Shown here: positions 17,464 to 26,138 of the stretch, one piece after another
How positions within the stretch are numbered: the stretch's first letter is position 1
Layout of the letters: every line of letters begins with the position of its first letter
Assembly: GCF_005863245.1 (NCBI RefSeq)
Contig: NZ_VBUT01000009.1
Span: forward strand, 186,001-250,000
Direction: 5' to 3'
Source: Nocardia cyriacigeorgica
GTDB taxonomy: Bacteria > Actinomycetota > Actinomycetes > Mycobacteriales > Mycobacteriaceae
DNA: 64,000 nucleotides
The notes under the pieces: model-generated
What the model was told of the DNA's origin: nothing
Database searches by the model: none
What the model saw: only the letters and a program-made list of their open reading frames with translations
Position numbers and translations under genes: made by a program

Positions 17464-19257
17464 ATGTCCAACCTGATCAACCTCGAACAGGTCAGCAAGA
17501 GCTTCGGTATCAAACCGCTGCTCGATGACGTCTCCCTCGGCGTGCACGCGGGCGAGCGCATCGGCGTCGTCGGCCTCAACGGCGGCGGCAAAACCACCCT
17601 GCTCGAGGTGCTGACCGGCATCGAGGAACCCGACAGCGGCCGCGTCAGCCGGGTCGGTGGATTGCGCATGGCCGTGGTCACCCAGCGCGGTGTACTGCCC
17701 GAGGGCGCCACCGTCGGCTCGGTGGTGCTGGCCGGGTTGGCCGACGACGCCATGACCGATTCGGTCGCCGAACACGAATGGGCCGCCAACCCGCGCATCC
17801 GTTCGGTGATGGAGGGCATCGGCATCGCCGGGCTCGGCCTCGACACCTCGGTCACCAACCTCTCCGGTGGGGAACGCCGCCGCGTCGCGTTGGCCGCCGC
17901 GCTGGTGCGCGACCTGGATCTGCTGGTGCTCGATGAACCCACCAACCACCTCGACGTGGAGGGCGTGCGCTGGCTGGCCGACCATCTGCTGGCCCGCCGC
18001 AGCGCCCTGGTCGTGGTCACCCACGATCGCTGGTTCCTCGACACCGTCGCCACCCAGACCTGGGAGGTCGTCGGCGGCAAGGTGGAAAGCTACGAGGGCG
18101 GCTACGGCGACTGGATCTTCGCCCGCGCCGAACGCGCCAGGCAGGCCGACGCCACCGAAGCGCGCCGGCGCAATCTCGCCCGCAAGGAGCTGGCCTGGCT
18201 GCGGCGCGGCCCGCAGGCCCGCACCTCCAAGCCGCGCTACCGGGTGGAGGCGGCCGAGGCGCTGATCGCCGATGTGCCGCCGCCGCGCGACAGTGTGTCG
18301 CTGAGCGCTTTCGCCCGTAAACGGCTGGGCCGCGTCGTCATCGAACTCGAGGACACCACCCTCACCACCCCCGACGGACGCGAACTGGTCCGCGATCTGA
18401 CCTGGCGGCTCGCGCCGGGCGAACGGGTCGGTCTGGTCGGCGTGAACGGCTCCGGCAAGACCACCCTGCTGCGCGCCCTCGCCGGTGACGCGGAACTCGC
18501 CGCGGGCAAGCGGATTCAGGGCCAGACCGTGCAGATCGGCTGGCTGCGGCAGGAACTCGACGACCTGCCGACCGATATGCGGGTGCTGGAAGCCGTGCAG
18601 CAGATCGCCATGCGGATCATGCTCGGCGACAAGGAGATATCGGCCGGTCAGCTGGCCGAGCGGCTCGGTTTCACCCCGGCACGGCAGCGCACTCCGGTCG
18701 GCGATCTGTCCGGTGGTGAGCGCCGCAGGCTGCAACTGACCCGGATCCTGATGTCGGAACCGAACGTGCTGCTGCTCGACGAGCCGACCAACGACCTCGA
18801 CATCGACACCCTCCAACAGCTGGAGGACCTGCTCGACAACTGGGCCGGAACGCTGGTGGTGATCAGCCACGACCGGTACCTGATCGAGCGCATCTGTGAT
18901 TCCACCTGGGCGCTGTTCGGTGACGGCAAACTCACCAACCTGCCCGGCGGGATCGAGGAGTACCTGACCCGGCGCGAAGCTCAGCAGGGTCGCGCGAGCG
19001 CGGCGAAGCCCGCGTCCACGGGTGCGAGTGCCCCCGTCACCGATTCGGCCGCCTACCGCGCCGCGCGTAAGGAGCTGGCCAAGCTGGAACGCACCATCGA
19101 CAAGCTCGCCGAGCGCGAGCAGAAGCTGCACGCCGCACTGGCCGACGCTGCCACCGACCCGGACAAGCTGGTCACTCTGGGTGCGGAGCTGAAACAAGTC
19201 CTCGCGGACAAGGAGTCGGCCGAGGAGCGCTGGCTGGAATTGGCCGACGACGCCTGA
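17464..19257 (+). CDS. ABC-F family ATP-binding protein
   Basis: A 597-residue duplicated ATPase without membrane domains. First half: Walker A GLNGGGKTT, signature LSGGERRR, Walker B VLDEPTNHLD. Second half: GVNGSGKTT, LSGGERRRLQL, LLLDEPTNDLD. Between them lies a charged linker (residues about 210-270, rich in Arg), and the C-terminus carries a coiled coil (AYRAARKELAKLERTIDKLA) like that of Uup. ABC-F proteins act on ribosomes (translation factors or antibiotic protection) or, for Uup, on DNA; which applies is not decided by sequence alone. Start ATG 17464 after GGAAAGG. A very long hairpin follows. Confidence 0.93.
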   Translation: MSNLINLEQVSKSFGIKPLLDDVSLGVHAGERIGVVGLNGGGKTTLLEVLTGIEEPDSGRVSRVGGLRMAVVTQRGVLPEGATVGSVVLAGLADDAMTDSVAEHEWAANPRIRSVMEGIGIAGLGLDTSVTNLSGGERRRVALAAALVRDLDLLVLDEPTNHLDVEGVRWLADHLLARRSALVVVTHDRWFLDTVATQTWEVVGGKVESYEGGYGDWIFARAERARQADATEARRRNLARKELAWLRRGPQARTSKPRYRVEAAEALIADVPPPRDSVSLSAFARKRLGRVVIELEDTTLTTPDGRELVRDLTWRLAPGERVGLVGVNGSGKTTLLRALAGDAELAAGKRIQGQTVQIGWLRQELDDLPTDMRVLEAVQQIAMRIMLGDKEISAGQLAERLGFTPARQRTPVGDLSGGERRRLQLTRILMSEPNVLLLDEPTNDLDIDTLQQLEDLLDNWAGTLVVISHDRYLIERICDSTWALFGDGKLTNLPGGIEEYLTRREAQQGRASAAKPASTGASAPVTDSAAYRAARKELAKLERTIDKLAEREQKLHAALADAATDPDKLVTLGAELKQVLADKESAEERWLELADDA

Positions 19258-19297
19258 GCCGTCGGTGCCGGCGTACGGCGCCGGACACAGTGGATTC

Positions 19298-19349
19298 TCG
19301 CCCACCTCGGAGCGACAAGGCCCGGACATTGTCGCTCCGAGGTGGGCGA
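19298..19349. terminator. 21-bp perfect hairpin, bidirectional terminator
   Basis: Bases 19298-19318 and 19329-19349 are perfect 21-bp inverted copies with a 10-nt loop. It sits between two convergent genes (ABC-F ending at 19257 and the Abi-alpha-like gene ending at 19385) and so most likely terminates both. A short A-run (GAAAAG) on the right arm would give a weak U-tract for the leftward transcript. Confidence 0.8.
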
Positions 19350-19384
19350 AAAGTATCTATCCGGCGCGGCTCATGGCGGCTGCG

Positions 19385-20293
19385 TCAGCTCGTCTCGGCC
19401 GCCGGCCCCTCGTGCAGCACCACTGGCAGGCAGGTCTGCACGAACTCCGTGCCGAACCCGGTGAGGATGATGCTGCGGTAGGACACCTTGGTGCCGAAGC
19501 CCGAGCGCTTGAGCAGTTCCCGCACCGGTGATTGCGCCTCGAGCAGCTGGTAGCGGTTCGGGTTGTCGACCGGTTCCTTGGCGAGTTCGATCAGGCCGAG
19601 TCTGCGCAGGTTGGTCAGATAGTGCTGGATGCGGTTGGGGAATCGCAGCCCGGCGTGCTCGCCGAGCAGGGTGAGACCCGATTCCTGGCGCAGCCCGAGC
19701 CGTTCGGCGCCGAGGCGGCTCAGCCGGCCGCCGTGCACCTCGATGGACGGCTGTGGACCGTCGGTGCGCAAGTAGCGCAGGATGCGGGCCTCGTCGGGAG
19801 TGATCTCGGCGAGGATATTCGCGAACGCGGGATGCCCCTCGTCGCCGGCGTGGGTGCTGGCCGACAGCCGCAACAGCGCGGCGCCCTGTTCACGCAGGGT
19901 GGGCGCACTGGGCGAGCGCCGGGGTTGTTCTGTCTCGGAAAGTCCGAGCGCGCGCCGCAGCGCGGCCCGCACCTCGGCCTCGGCTTCGGCGCGGATCTCG
20001 GCGGGCGGCACCCCGGCGGCGCTGCGCCGGACCACCGTCCCGGTCACGTCGAGAACGGTGCCGACGCCCCAGCCCGCGGCGCCCGCGACGGTCGACAACG
20101 CCACCCGCACCACCCCGCTGGCCGTGCGCACGGTGACGATCGGACGGCGAAGGGGGTTGGCCCGCACGGCAGGCAGCTTGGCCTCTGTTCCGTACTCGAA
20201 CAGGTGCGCGACCTCGGTGGATGCGGTGACCGGCTCGTCGGCACCGCCGGAATCCGAGGACGCCGCCGATGCCGCTGAGCCGGTTACATCCAT
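19385..20293 (-). CDS. Abi-alpha-like (DUF4393-type) protein, copy 1
   Basis: A 302-residue protein that resembles the Abi-alpha/DUF4393 family in layout: a variable N-terminal half with a hydrophobic stretch (GVVRVALSTVAGAAGWGVGTVLDVTGTVV), then HPAFANILAEITPDEARILRYL, TDGPQPSIEV, an Asn-x-x-RLGL segment (NLRRLGLIELAKEP) and a C-terminal LTGFGTEFVQTCLPV. It is clearly paralogous to the gene at 21881-22759 over the last 150 residues or so. Members are mostly uncharacterised; an abortive-infection role was assigned only by name. Start ATG 20293 overlaps the end of the DUF445 gene by 10 bp, so the two are coupled in translation. Confidence 0.65.
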   Translation of the reverse strand: MDVTGSAASAASSDSGGADEPVTASTEVAHLFEYGTEAKLPAVRANPLRRPIVTVRTASGVVRVALSTVAGAAGWGVGTVLDVTGTVVRRSAAGVPPAEIRAEAEAEVRAALRRALGLSETEQPRRSPSAPTLREQGAALLRLSASTHAGDEGHPAFANILAEITPDEARILRYLRTDGPQPSIEVHGGRLSRLGAERLGLRQESGLTLLGEHAGLRFPNRIQHYLTNLRRLGLIELAKEPVDNPNRYQLLEAQSPVRELLKRSGFGTKVSYRSIILTGFGTEFVQTCLPVVLHEGPAAETS

Positions 20294-21606
20294 GTAGTCG
20301 CCACTCCCGTTCCGAAGACCAGAATGTGAGCGTAACCGGCGAAGAGCCCGAGCACACCGCCATGGACGAAAAGCAACCATTCGTCCTGTTTGATGGCCGA
20401 TCGCAGCATTTCCACGAAGTCGTTGGGCGAGAGCACCGACATTTGTTTGGCGATGTAGTCGTTGATCTGCTTGCCCTGCCGGATGTTGAAGTCCGGGTCG
20501 GCGAAGGCGATCGGGGCGATGGCCATGGCCTCGCTGGTGATCGTCGATTGCAGGGCGTCGTACTCGCGGCTGCCGAGCACGAACTTGACCGCGCTGCGGG
20601 CCGGGCCGAGCGCGCGGTCGGCGGCCGGGCGCAGAGTGTCCTCGAGCATCTGCATGGTGCGGTCCGAGCGCGGGCCGTTCAGCAGCTCGTCACCGATATT
20701 GGCCACCGTCACCACCTGACCGGACACCAATTCGGCGTAACCGGCGGTGATTTCGGGCTGCCGTTTGATCAGTAGCCCTTGACGCCACGGGCACCACCAT
20801 TTCGGCTCCGCGGGGGCGAAGATCATGTTGATGCCGACCCAGTTCACCACCCAGCCGATGATCACGCCGCCGATCGGCAGCACCGCGAGCGTCGGCCATC
20901 CGGTCAGGTGCAGCACCGCGACGAGGACCGCGCCCATCGGGGCGCCGAAGTAGAAGCCGAAATTCTGCATGAATCGCAGTTCCTTGGCACCGAGCACCTG
21001 GAACAGCTGGTTGAGCAATTGTGGACGGGCCTGGAAATAGCGGATGACCATTTGCTTGACGTCGAGCAACTGATCGATGTTCTCGCCGAGTTCCACGGTG
21101 AGCTGGCGCAGAATGTCGGGCAGTTGGGCGCGGACCCGGTCGTGCACCATCTCGCGCACCTGGCTGGGCAGGTTGTACCAGAGCTGGGGATGTTCGCGGC
21201 GCAGGATTTCCTCGACGATATCGCGGATCTGATCGTCGGCGATGCTGGCCAGATGTTCGGCGAGCGCATCGGGTTCGAGTTCGCGATAGAAATCGGCGAC
21301 GCTGCCGAGCTTCGACAAACCTTTGTCCACGGCGATGCTGGCCATTTTGTCCGCGCGCGAGGGCACGATTCCCTGCCAGCCCATGCGGCCGTCGTAGCTG
21401 AGTAGCGGCAGCACCTGAATTCGCTTGGGCAGGAATGGATACAGCGCGCGCAGGCCCGGAACGTGAATCCCGTGGAATGCGATCGGCCGGAACAACATCA
21501 GGACACCGGTCCAGTTGGTGATGTAGCCGATGACGCCAGTGAAAAGGGGAATGGTCACAAGCTCGAGGAGGATCGTCGGGTGAACCCCGAACACACTCTC
21601 TAACAC
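20284..21606 (-). CDS. DUF445 family membrane protein
   Basis: A 440-residue protein with an N-terminal membrane segment (ILLELVTIPLFTGVIGYITNWTGV, about residues 11-34), a long soluble helical middle, two central segments (APMGAVLVAVLHLTGW and TLAVLPIGGVIIGWVVNWVGIN), and a C-terminal segment (FVHGGVLGLFAGYAHILVFG). The GYITNW motif recurs as GWVVNW, an internal repeat typical of DUF445, where each copy is followed by a conserved Leu/Ile-Phe-x-P (MLFRPI, MIFAPA). Function is unknown. It is the first gene of a leftward pair with the Abi-alpha-like gene; a second Abi-alpha-like gene is divergent from it. Confidence 0.85.
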   Translation of the reverse strand: MLESVFGVHPTILLELVTIPLFTGVIGYITNWTGVLMLFRPIAFHGIHVPGLRALYPFLPKRIQVLPLLSYDGRMGWQGIVPSRADKMASIAVDKGLSKLGSVADFYRELEPDALAEHLASIADDQIRDIVEEILRREHPQLWYNLPSQVREMVHDRVRAQLPDILRQLTVELGENIDQLLDVKQMVIRYFQARPQLLNQLFQVLGAKELRFMQNFGFYFGAPMGAVLVAVLHLTGWPTLAVLPIGGVIIGWVVNWVGINMIFAPAEPKWWCPWRQGLLIKRQPEITAGYAELVSGQVVTVANIGDELLNGPRSDRTMQMLEDTLRPAADRALGPARSAVKFVLGSREYDALQSTITSEAMAIAPIAFADPDFNIRQGKQINDYIAKQMSVLSPNDFVEMLRSAIKQDEWLLFVHGGVLGLFAGYAHILVFGTGVATTWM

Positions 21607-21880
21607 GACACCCTCCTGCCGATACCCGGTGATCGCCGCCTCACCGGCACCTCAAATTAGCACCCCGTCGGCAGCAGGACCCTATGTGACGTGCGGCTCC
21701 GACTCCAAGCGCGAGTGCCACGCACCACAGGTAGTGTCTGAGACGTTTACCACAGTGCCCTCCTGTGATGTCGTGGTTCTACGCGGGGGTGGGGACAATG
21801 ACCACCACCACATCTGATCGTGACTGGTGGGCAATAATCTGTGAGCGGAATCGTTCACCTGGCGATACATCGGAGTAGAC

Positions 21881-22759
21881 GTGGCAGACGAAAGGACCGG
21901 ACAGGACGTGGCCCGGGCCGGTTCCCGTGCTGTGGAACGCAGCTCGGATGTCGAACAGCGGCAGATCAGCAATGAGGCGCGGCTGATCCGCGGGGTGTTC
22001 CGGGCCGCGGGGCTGGCGGCGGGCACGGTGGTGCGAGGCGGCCAGTGGGCGGTAGAGACCTCCTATGAGATGACCCGCGAGATCACCCAGGCCGCGCTCG
22101 ACGGCGAGTCCTCCGCCGAGATCGCCGAGCGCACAGGGAACGCGCTGCGCTCGATCGCGCGCAGTGCGCTCGGGGTCACCGAGGGGTCGGTGCGCGAGAT
22201 CGTCAGCTATGTGCCGAGTCCGCAGAGCGGCGCCGGTCAGCAGGCCATCGGGGTCGGTTCGTATCTGCGCTCGGCCACCGTCGAGGAGCTGCGCAGGCGC
22301 GGTGACGCGCTGCTGGCCCGGTCGGCCGATGTGTATTTCACCGAAGAGGTGCACCCCGCCTACGACCGCATTCTCGACGAACTGGCCCCCGACGAGGCGC
22401 GCATCCTGCGTTTCATGGCGCTCAACGGCCCGCAGCCCTCGGTCGACGTGCGCACCAATCGCCCGCTGGGAATCGGCTCGGAGCTGGTGTCCGGTGATCT
22501 GACCTCGGTGCCCGAACAGGCCGGCGTGCGCTACCCGGACCGGGCCCGTTCGTATCTGATCAACCTCAACCGGCTCGGCCTGACGCTGACCTCCGACGAT
22601 CCGGTGGTGCTGAGCCGCTACATGGTGCTCGAGGTGCAGCCGGTGGTGGAGGCGGCGCTGAAGAAGGCGGGCCGCGCGCCCAAGATCGTGCGCAAGAGCC
22701 TTCGACTGACCGAATTCGGCGAGGATTTCTGCCGCACCTGCTTCACCATCGGTAGCTGA
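21881..22759 (+). CDS. Abi-alpha-like (DUF4393-type) protein, copy 2
   Basis: A 292-residue paralogue of the protein at 19385-20293. Shared blocks include HPAYDRILDELAPDEARILRF, LNGPQPSVDVR, YLINLNRLGL and the C-terminal LTEFGEDFCRTCF. The N-terminal part is helical and amphipathic (LIRGVFRAAGLAAGTVVRGGQWAV), suggesting membrane contact. Start is GTG 21881 with CGGAG 6 bp upstream. It is divergent from the DUF445 gene across 274 bp that would hold both promoters. Two paralogues flanking one DUF445 gene imply that the three work together; what they do is not known. Confidence 0.65.
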   Translation: MADERTGQDVARAGSRAVERSSDVEQRQISNEARLIRGVFRAAGLAAGTVVRGGQWAVETSYEMTREITQAALDGESSAEIAERTGNALRSIARSALGVTEGSVREIVSYVPSPQSGAGQQAIGVGSYLRSATVEELRRRGDALLARSADVYFTEEVHPAYDRILDELAPDEARILRFMALNGPQPSVDVRTNRPLGIGSELVSGDLTSVPEQAGVRYPDRARSYLINLNRLGLTLTSDDPVVLSRYMVLEVQPVVEAALKKAGRAPKIVRKSLRLTEFGEDFCRTCFTIGS

Positions 22760-22793
22760 TCGAACCGCCGCCGCGTATTCGCTGGGTGATAGC

Positions 22794-22808
22794 GATCTGA
22801 TACAGATC
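22794..22808 (+). promoter_or_regulatory. 15-bp perfect palindrome upstream of the SnoaL-like gene
   Basis: GATCTGATACAGATC is a perfect dyad (6-bp arms, 3-bp centre) located 46 bp before the ATG at 22855. An AT-rich stretch (GTTAATTG) follows, which is unusual here and could belong to a promoter. The size and symmetry fit a TetR- or GntR-type operator; no regulator is assigned. Confidence 0.4.
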
Positions 22809-22854
22809 TCGTTAATTGTTCGGTATGCCCGGTTCCGGGTGGGATCGTTGAGGT

Positions 22855-23469
22855 ATGGACCAGGACGAGGAGCGTAGGGACTCCGAGTCGGGCGCAGAGC
22901 GGGAACCGGTCGGCCGGGTTCTGTTCGGACGGATGCCGGGGTCGATTCCGGTACCCGAGAGCGGTGCGCGCGACGACGTGTCCGAGATCTGCCGTTTGAA
23001 ATACCGCTATCTGCGCACGCTGGACACCAAGCAGTGGGACGAATTCGCCGACACCATGGTCGCCGAGGCGACGGCCACCTACAGCGAGTACCTGCAATTC
23101 GAGTCCCGCGAGGCGTTCATCGCGTTCATGCGCAATACGCTCGGGCCGCACGTCATCACCGAACACCGCTGCGATCATCCCGAGATCGATATCGACGGCG
23201 ACACCGCCACCGGCACCTGGTACCTGGCCGATACGGTGCTCATTCCCGAGCACAACATGCTGCTGCGCGGCGCGGCGTTCTACTCCGACCGCTATATCCG
23301 CTGCGACGACGGCCGCTGGCGGATCTCGCACACCGGCTACGAACGCACCTATGAAGTAGTGCTCTCGCTCAGCGATCTGCCCAGCCTGCGCCTGACCTCG
23401 AGCCGGTGGGGACTGATCGCCAGGGATTCCGGGCTCGAATCGGTGGAACGCGAGCCGGAGGCGGGCTGA
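22855..23469 (+). CDS. SnoaL-like (NTF2-fold) protein
   Basis: A 204-residue protein. Residues about 40-165 form an NTF2/SnoaL-like cone fold: DDVSEICRLKYRYLRTLDTK, then DEFADTMVAEATATYSEYL, ITEHRCDHPEIDIDGDTATG, and YIRCDDGRWRISHTGYERTY. Such domains act as small hydratases, isomerases or ligand binders. The Tyr-Arg-Tyr and His positions lining the pocket are kept, but no single activity can be named. The first 35 residues are charged and likely flexible. Start ATG 22855; a perfect palindrome lies 46 bp upstream. Confidence 0.8.
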   Translation: MDQDEERRDSESGAEREPVGRVLFGRMPGSIPVPESGARDDVSEICRLKYRYLRTLDTKQWDEFADTMVAEATATYSEYLQFESREAFIAFMRNTLGPHVITEHRCDHPEIDIDGDTATGTWYLADTVLIPEHNMLLRGAAFYSDRYIRCDDGRWRISHTGYERTYEVVLSLSDLPSLRLTSSRWGLIARDSGLESVEREPEAG

Positions 23470-23516
23470 ACCGTCCCGGCGCACGGTTGACCAGCTCCGA
23501 CACGGTGACCCGCCCG

Positions 23517-23562
23517 GCTCAGGGCCGAGCCGTCCGGCTCAGGGCCGAGCCGTCCGGCTCAG
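23517..23562. repeat. 20-bp tandem direct repeat, 2.3 copies
   Basis: The unit GCTCAGGGCCGAGCCGTCCG occurs twice in a row (23517-23536 and 23537-23556), followed by the first six bases of a third copy. It lies in the gap between the SnoaL-like gene and the 3' end of prfC and touches the last codons of prfC. Each unit contains GGCTC/GAGCC inverted halves, so the array can also fold. Confidence 0.85.
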
Positions 23563-25211
23563 TCGGCAGTGGCGACGAGCGGTTCCAGGGTCAGCCCCGG
23601 ATGCTCCTTCTCGATGTACTGCAACCGCCATTTATCGCTGAACAGCGCGAGCAGCACGCCGTCGCTGCGGGTGAACACCTCGACCCCGCGCTGGCGGCCG
23701 AGTTCCTCGGCGGAGGCGGCGTCGGTGCGCCGGGCCAGCGTGTAGGGCAGATGATCCATCTGCGTCTCGACGTTGTATTCGGCCTGCATCCGGGCGGTGA
23801 CCACCTCGAACTGCATCGGCCCGACCGCCGCGAGCACGGGGGAGGCGTCACCGCGCGCGTCGTTGCGCAGCACCTGCACGACACCTTCGGAGTCGAGCTG
23901 GTCGATGGCCTTGCGGAACTGCTTGTACTTGCCGGCGCTCTGGGCCCGCAGCACCGCGAAATGCTCCGGCGCGAAGGACGGGATCGGCGGGAACTCCACC
24001 TTCTTGTCGACGAACAAGGTGTGTCCGGGTGCCAACGCCGTCGCGTTCACCAGGCCGACCACATCGCCGGGATAGGCGGTGTCGACGGTCGCGCGCTCGC
24101 GTCCGAACACCGTCAGCGCGTACTTGGTCGCGAACGGCCGCCCGGTCTGCGCGTGCGTCACGACCATGCCGCGCTCGAACTCGCCCGACACGATCCGCAT
24201 GAACGCCAGCCGGTCCCGGTGCGCGGTATCCATCCCCGCCTGCACCTTGAACACCACCGCGCTGAACGGATCGGTGGTCTCCCGCACGCCGCCGTCGACG
24301 TCGCGGCGCCCGGCCGGCGCCGGAGCCAGCGCGACCAGCGTCTCCAGCAGCTGGCGCACCCCGAAGTTCAGCATCGCCGAGGCGTAGATGACCGGTGAGG
24401 TCTGCCCCGCCAGGAACAGTTCCTGATCGTGGTCCTGACCGGTGGCCGAGAGCAGTTCGCTCTCCTCGGCCGCGGTCTCCCACGCCTCACCTTCGCGGGC
24501 CTGCGCCTGCTCCGGGGTCAGCGATTCCTCCGGCGCGATGGTCGCGCCGCCGGCGGTGCGGGTGAAGTGGATGTATTCGACCGCCTCGCCGTCCTTGCCG
24601 CGCCGCAGCAGGCCACGGAAGTCGCCGGCGATGCCGACCGGAAGGAACAGCGGGGTCGGGGTCAGGCCGATCCGCTCGTCGATCTCGTCGAGCAGCTCCA
24701 GCGGCGCGCGGCCCGGCCGGTCCCATTTGTTGATGACGGTGATGACCGGAATACCGCGGTGGCGGCAGACCTGGAACAGCTTCAGCGTCTGCGGCTCCAG
24801 GCCCTTGGCGGCGTCGATCAGCATGACCGCGGCGTCCACGGCGGTGAGCACGCGATAGGTGTCCTCGGAGAAATCCGAGTGGCCGGGGGTGTCGACCAGG
24901 TTGATCACATTGTCGATATCGGAGCCCGCGGCGCGATAGTTGAACTGCAACGCGGTCGAACTGACCGAGATGCCACGCGCCTTCTCCATCTCCATCCAGT
25001 CCGACACCGTGGACTTGCGCCCCGCCTTACCGTGGATGGCGCCCGCCTCGGAGATCATCTTGGCGTGCAGCGCCAGCGCCTCGGTGAGCGTCGACTTACC
25101 GGCGTCCGGATGGGAGATGACGGCGAAGGTCCGCCGCCTCGACACCTCGGCGGGCAGCCCGCGTGAACCGGACGAGACAGCGCCGTCAGTGGAGGCGGTC
25201 AACAGCGGCAA
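23559..25211 (-). CDS. prfC: Peptide chain release factor 3
   Basis: A 550-residue translational GTPase that recycles RF1/RF2 from the ribosome. G1 SHPDAGKSTLTEAL, G2 region RGISVSSTALQF, G3 DTPGHSDFSEDTYR, G4 INKWDRPG, followed by domain II and the RF3-specific C-terminal domain. The first conserved residues are RRRTFAVISHPDAG. The start is uncertain: TTG 25211 (MPLLTAS) immediately follows GAAAGG, whereas TTG 25202 has better spacing from it, and GTG at about 25145 would give MSRRRTFAV, close to E. coli length. Downstream is a 20-bp tandem repeat. Confidence 0.95.
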   Translation of the reverse strand: MPLLTASTDGAVSSGSRGLPAEVSRRRTFAVISHPDAGKSTLTEALALHAKMISEAGAIHGKAGRKSTVSDWMEMEKARGISVSSTALQFNYRAAGSDIDNVINLVDTPGHSDFSEDTYRVLTAVDAAVMLIDAAKGLEPQTLKLFQVCRHRGIPVITVINKWDRPGRAPLELLDEIDERIGLTPTPLFLPVGIAGDFRGLLRRGKDGEAVEYIHFTRTAGGATIAPEESLTPEQAQAREGEAWETAAEESELLSATGQDHDQELFLAGQTSPVIYASAMLNFGVRQLLETLVALAPAPAGRRDVDGGVRETTDPFSAVVFKVQAGMDTAHRDRLAFMRIVSGEFERGMVVTHAQTGRPFATKYALTVFGRERATVDTAYPGDVVGLVNATALAPGHTLFVDKKVEFPPIPSFAPEHFAVLRAQSAGKYKQFRKAIDQLDSEGVVQVLRNDARGDASPVLAAVGPMQFEVVTARMQAEYNVETQMDHLPYTLARRTDAASAEELGRQRGVEVFTRSDGVLLALFSDKWRLQYIEKEHPGLTLEPLVATAD

Positions 25212-25510
25212 CCTTTCGGGGGAATAGGAGAATATGGCAACCGGTCCAGGGTACTGGACCGAAACGAACCCGAGTCATCGCGGCGCTGACCACCCGATTC
25301 CAGGTCGCCGCCGCCATTGCGCTATGGTATTCAGGTTGTCTCGGCGAGGGTGACCGCAGACTTTTTGCGACACCGTGATCGACGCGGCTCGGCTTCCGGC
25401 CGTCCTCGTTGTTGTCTTCGCCCGACGAGCAGACCAACCGAGCCAGGGCTCCCACGTTCCCTGGCACCACCGTTGACCAGCCCGGAAGAGCCGTAGGAGT
25501 AGATCAGGTC
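25212..25510 (+). promoter_or_regulatory. prfC / rplY divergent promoter and rplY leader
   Basis: This 299-bp region has no gene. It must hold both promoters. A short stem GCCAGGG (25442-25448) / CCCTGGC (25459-25465) with a 10-nt loop lies about 45 bp before the rplY start and may be a leader structure. A TGGTATTC element near 25325 resembles a -10 for rightward transcription. The GGAG at 25496-25499 is the likely rplY ribosome site. Confidence 0.4.
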
Positions 25511-26116
25511 ATGTCCGACGCCAACCTTCTCGAAGCCGCAGTCCGCACCGAGTTCGGCAAGGGCGCGGCCCGCCGCACCCGTCGTGACGGCAACGTCCCC
25601 GCCGTCCTGTACGGCCACCAGTCCGATCCCCAGCACCTGGCGCTCAACGCCAAGGCGTTCGCGGCGATCCTGCGTGAGCACGGCACCAACGCGGTGCTCA
25701 ACCTCGTCATCGACGGCAAGAAGCAGCTGGCGCTGACCAAGTCGGTCGTCGTGCACCCGATCCGCCGCTACATCGAGCACGCCGACCTGCTCGTCATCAA
25801 GAAGGGCGAGAAGGTCACCGCCGACGTCACCATCACCATCGTCGGTGACGCCGCCCCCGGCACCCTGGTCACCCAGGACGCCACCACCGTCTCCATCGAG
25901 GCCGACGCGATGAACATCCCCGAGACCATCGAGGTCTCGGTCGAGGACGTCGAGGCCGGCACCCAGATCAACGCCTCCGACCTGCAGCTGCCCGAGGGCG
26001 TCGGCCTGGCCGTCGACCCGGACACGCTGATCGTCAACGTCATCGCCGCGCCGGCCGCCGCTGCCGAGACCGAGGGTGAGGGCGAAGCCGAGGCCGAGGG
26101 CGAGAGCGCCGAATAA
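25511..26116 (+). CDS. rplY: 50S ribosomal protein L25 (general stress protein CTC form)
   Basis: A 201-residue L25/TL5/CTC-type ribosomal protein binding 5S rRNA. The N-terminal L25 domain (LEAAVRTEFGKGAARRTRRD, VPAVLYGHQSDPQHLAL) is followed by the CTC C-terminal beta domain (ADVTITIVGDAAPGTLVTQD, NIPETIEVSVEDVEAG). The tail is very acidic (AETEGEGEAEAEGESAE), as in many actinobacteria. Start ATG 25511 with GGAG 12 bp upstream. It is followed after 22 bp by pth on the same strand, the rplY-pth pair of Rv1015c-Rv1014c. Confidence 0.96.
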   Translation: MSDANLLEAAVRTEFGKGAARRTRRDGNVPAVLYGHQSDPQHLALNAKAFAAILREHGTNAVLNLVIDGKKQLALTKSVVVHPIRRYIEHADLLVIKKGEKVTADVTITIVGDAAPGTLVTQDATTVSIEADAMNIPETIEVSVEDVEAGTQINASDLQLPEGVGLAVDPDTLIVNVIAAPAAAAETEGEGEAEAEGESAE

Positions 26117-26138
26117 GACTCGCGCATCGGTTGTCTCG

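Noticed and set aside
16348..19329. A 993-codon leftward frame antisense to ispE and the ABC-F gene
   Set aside because: Both plus-strand genes are unmistakable; the antisense product has no recognisable domain.
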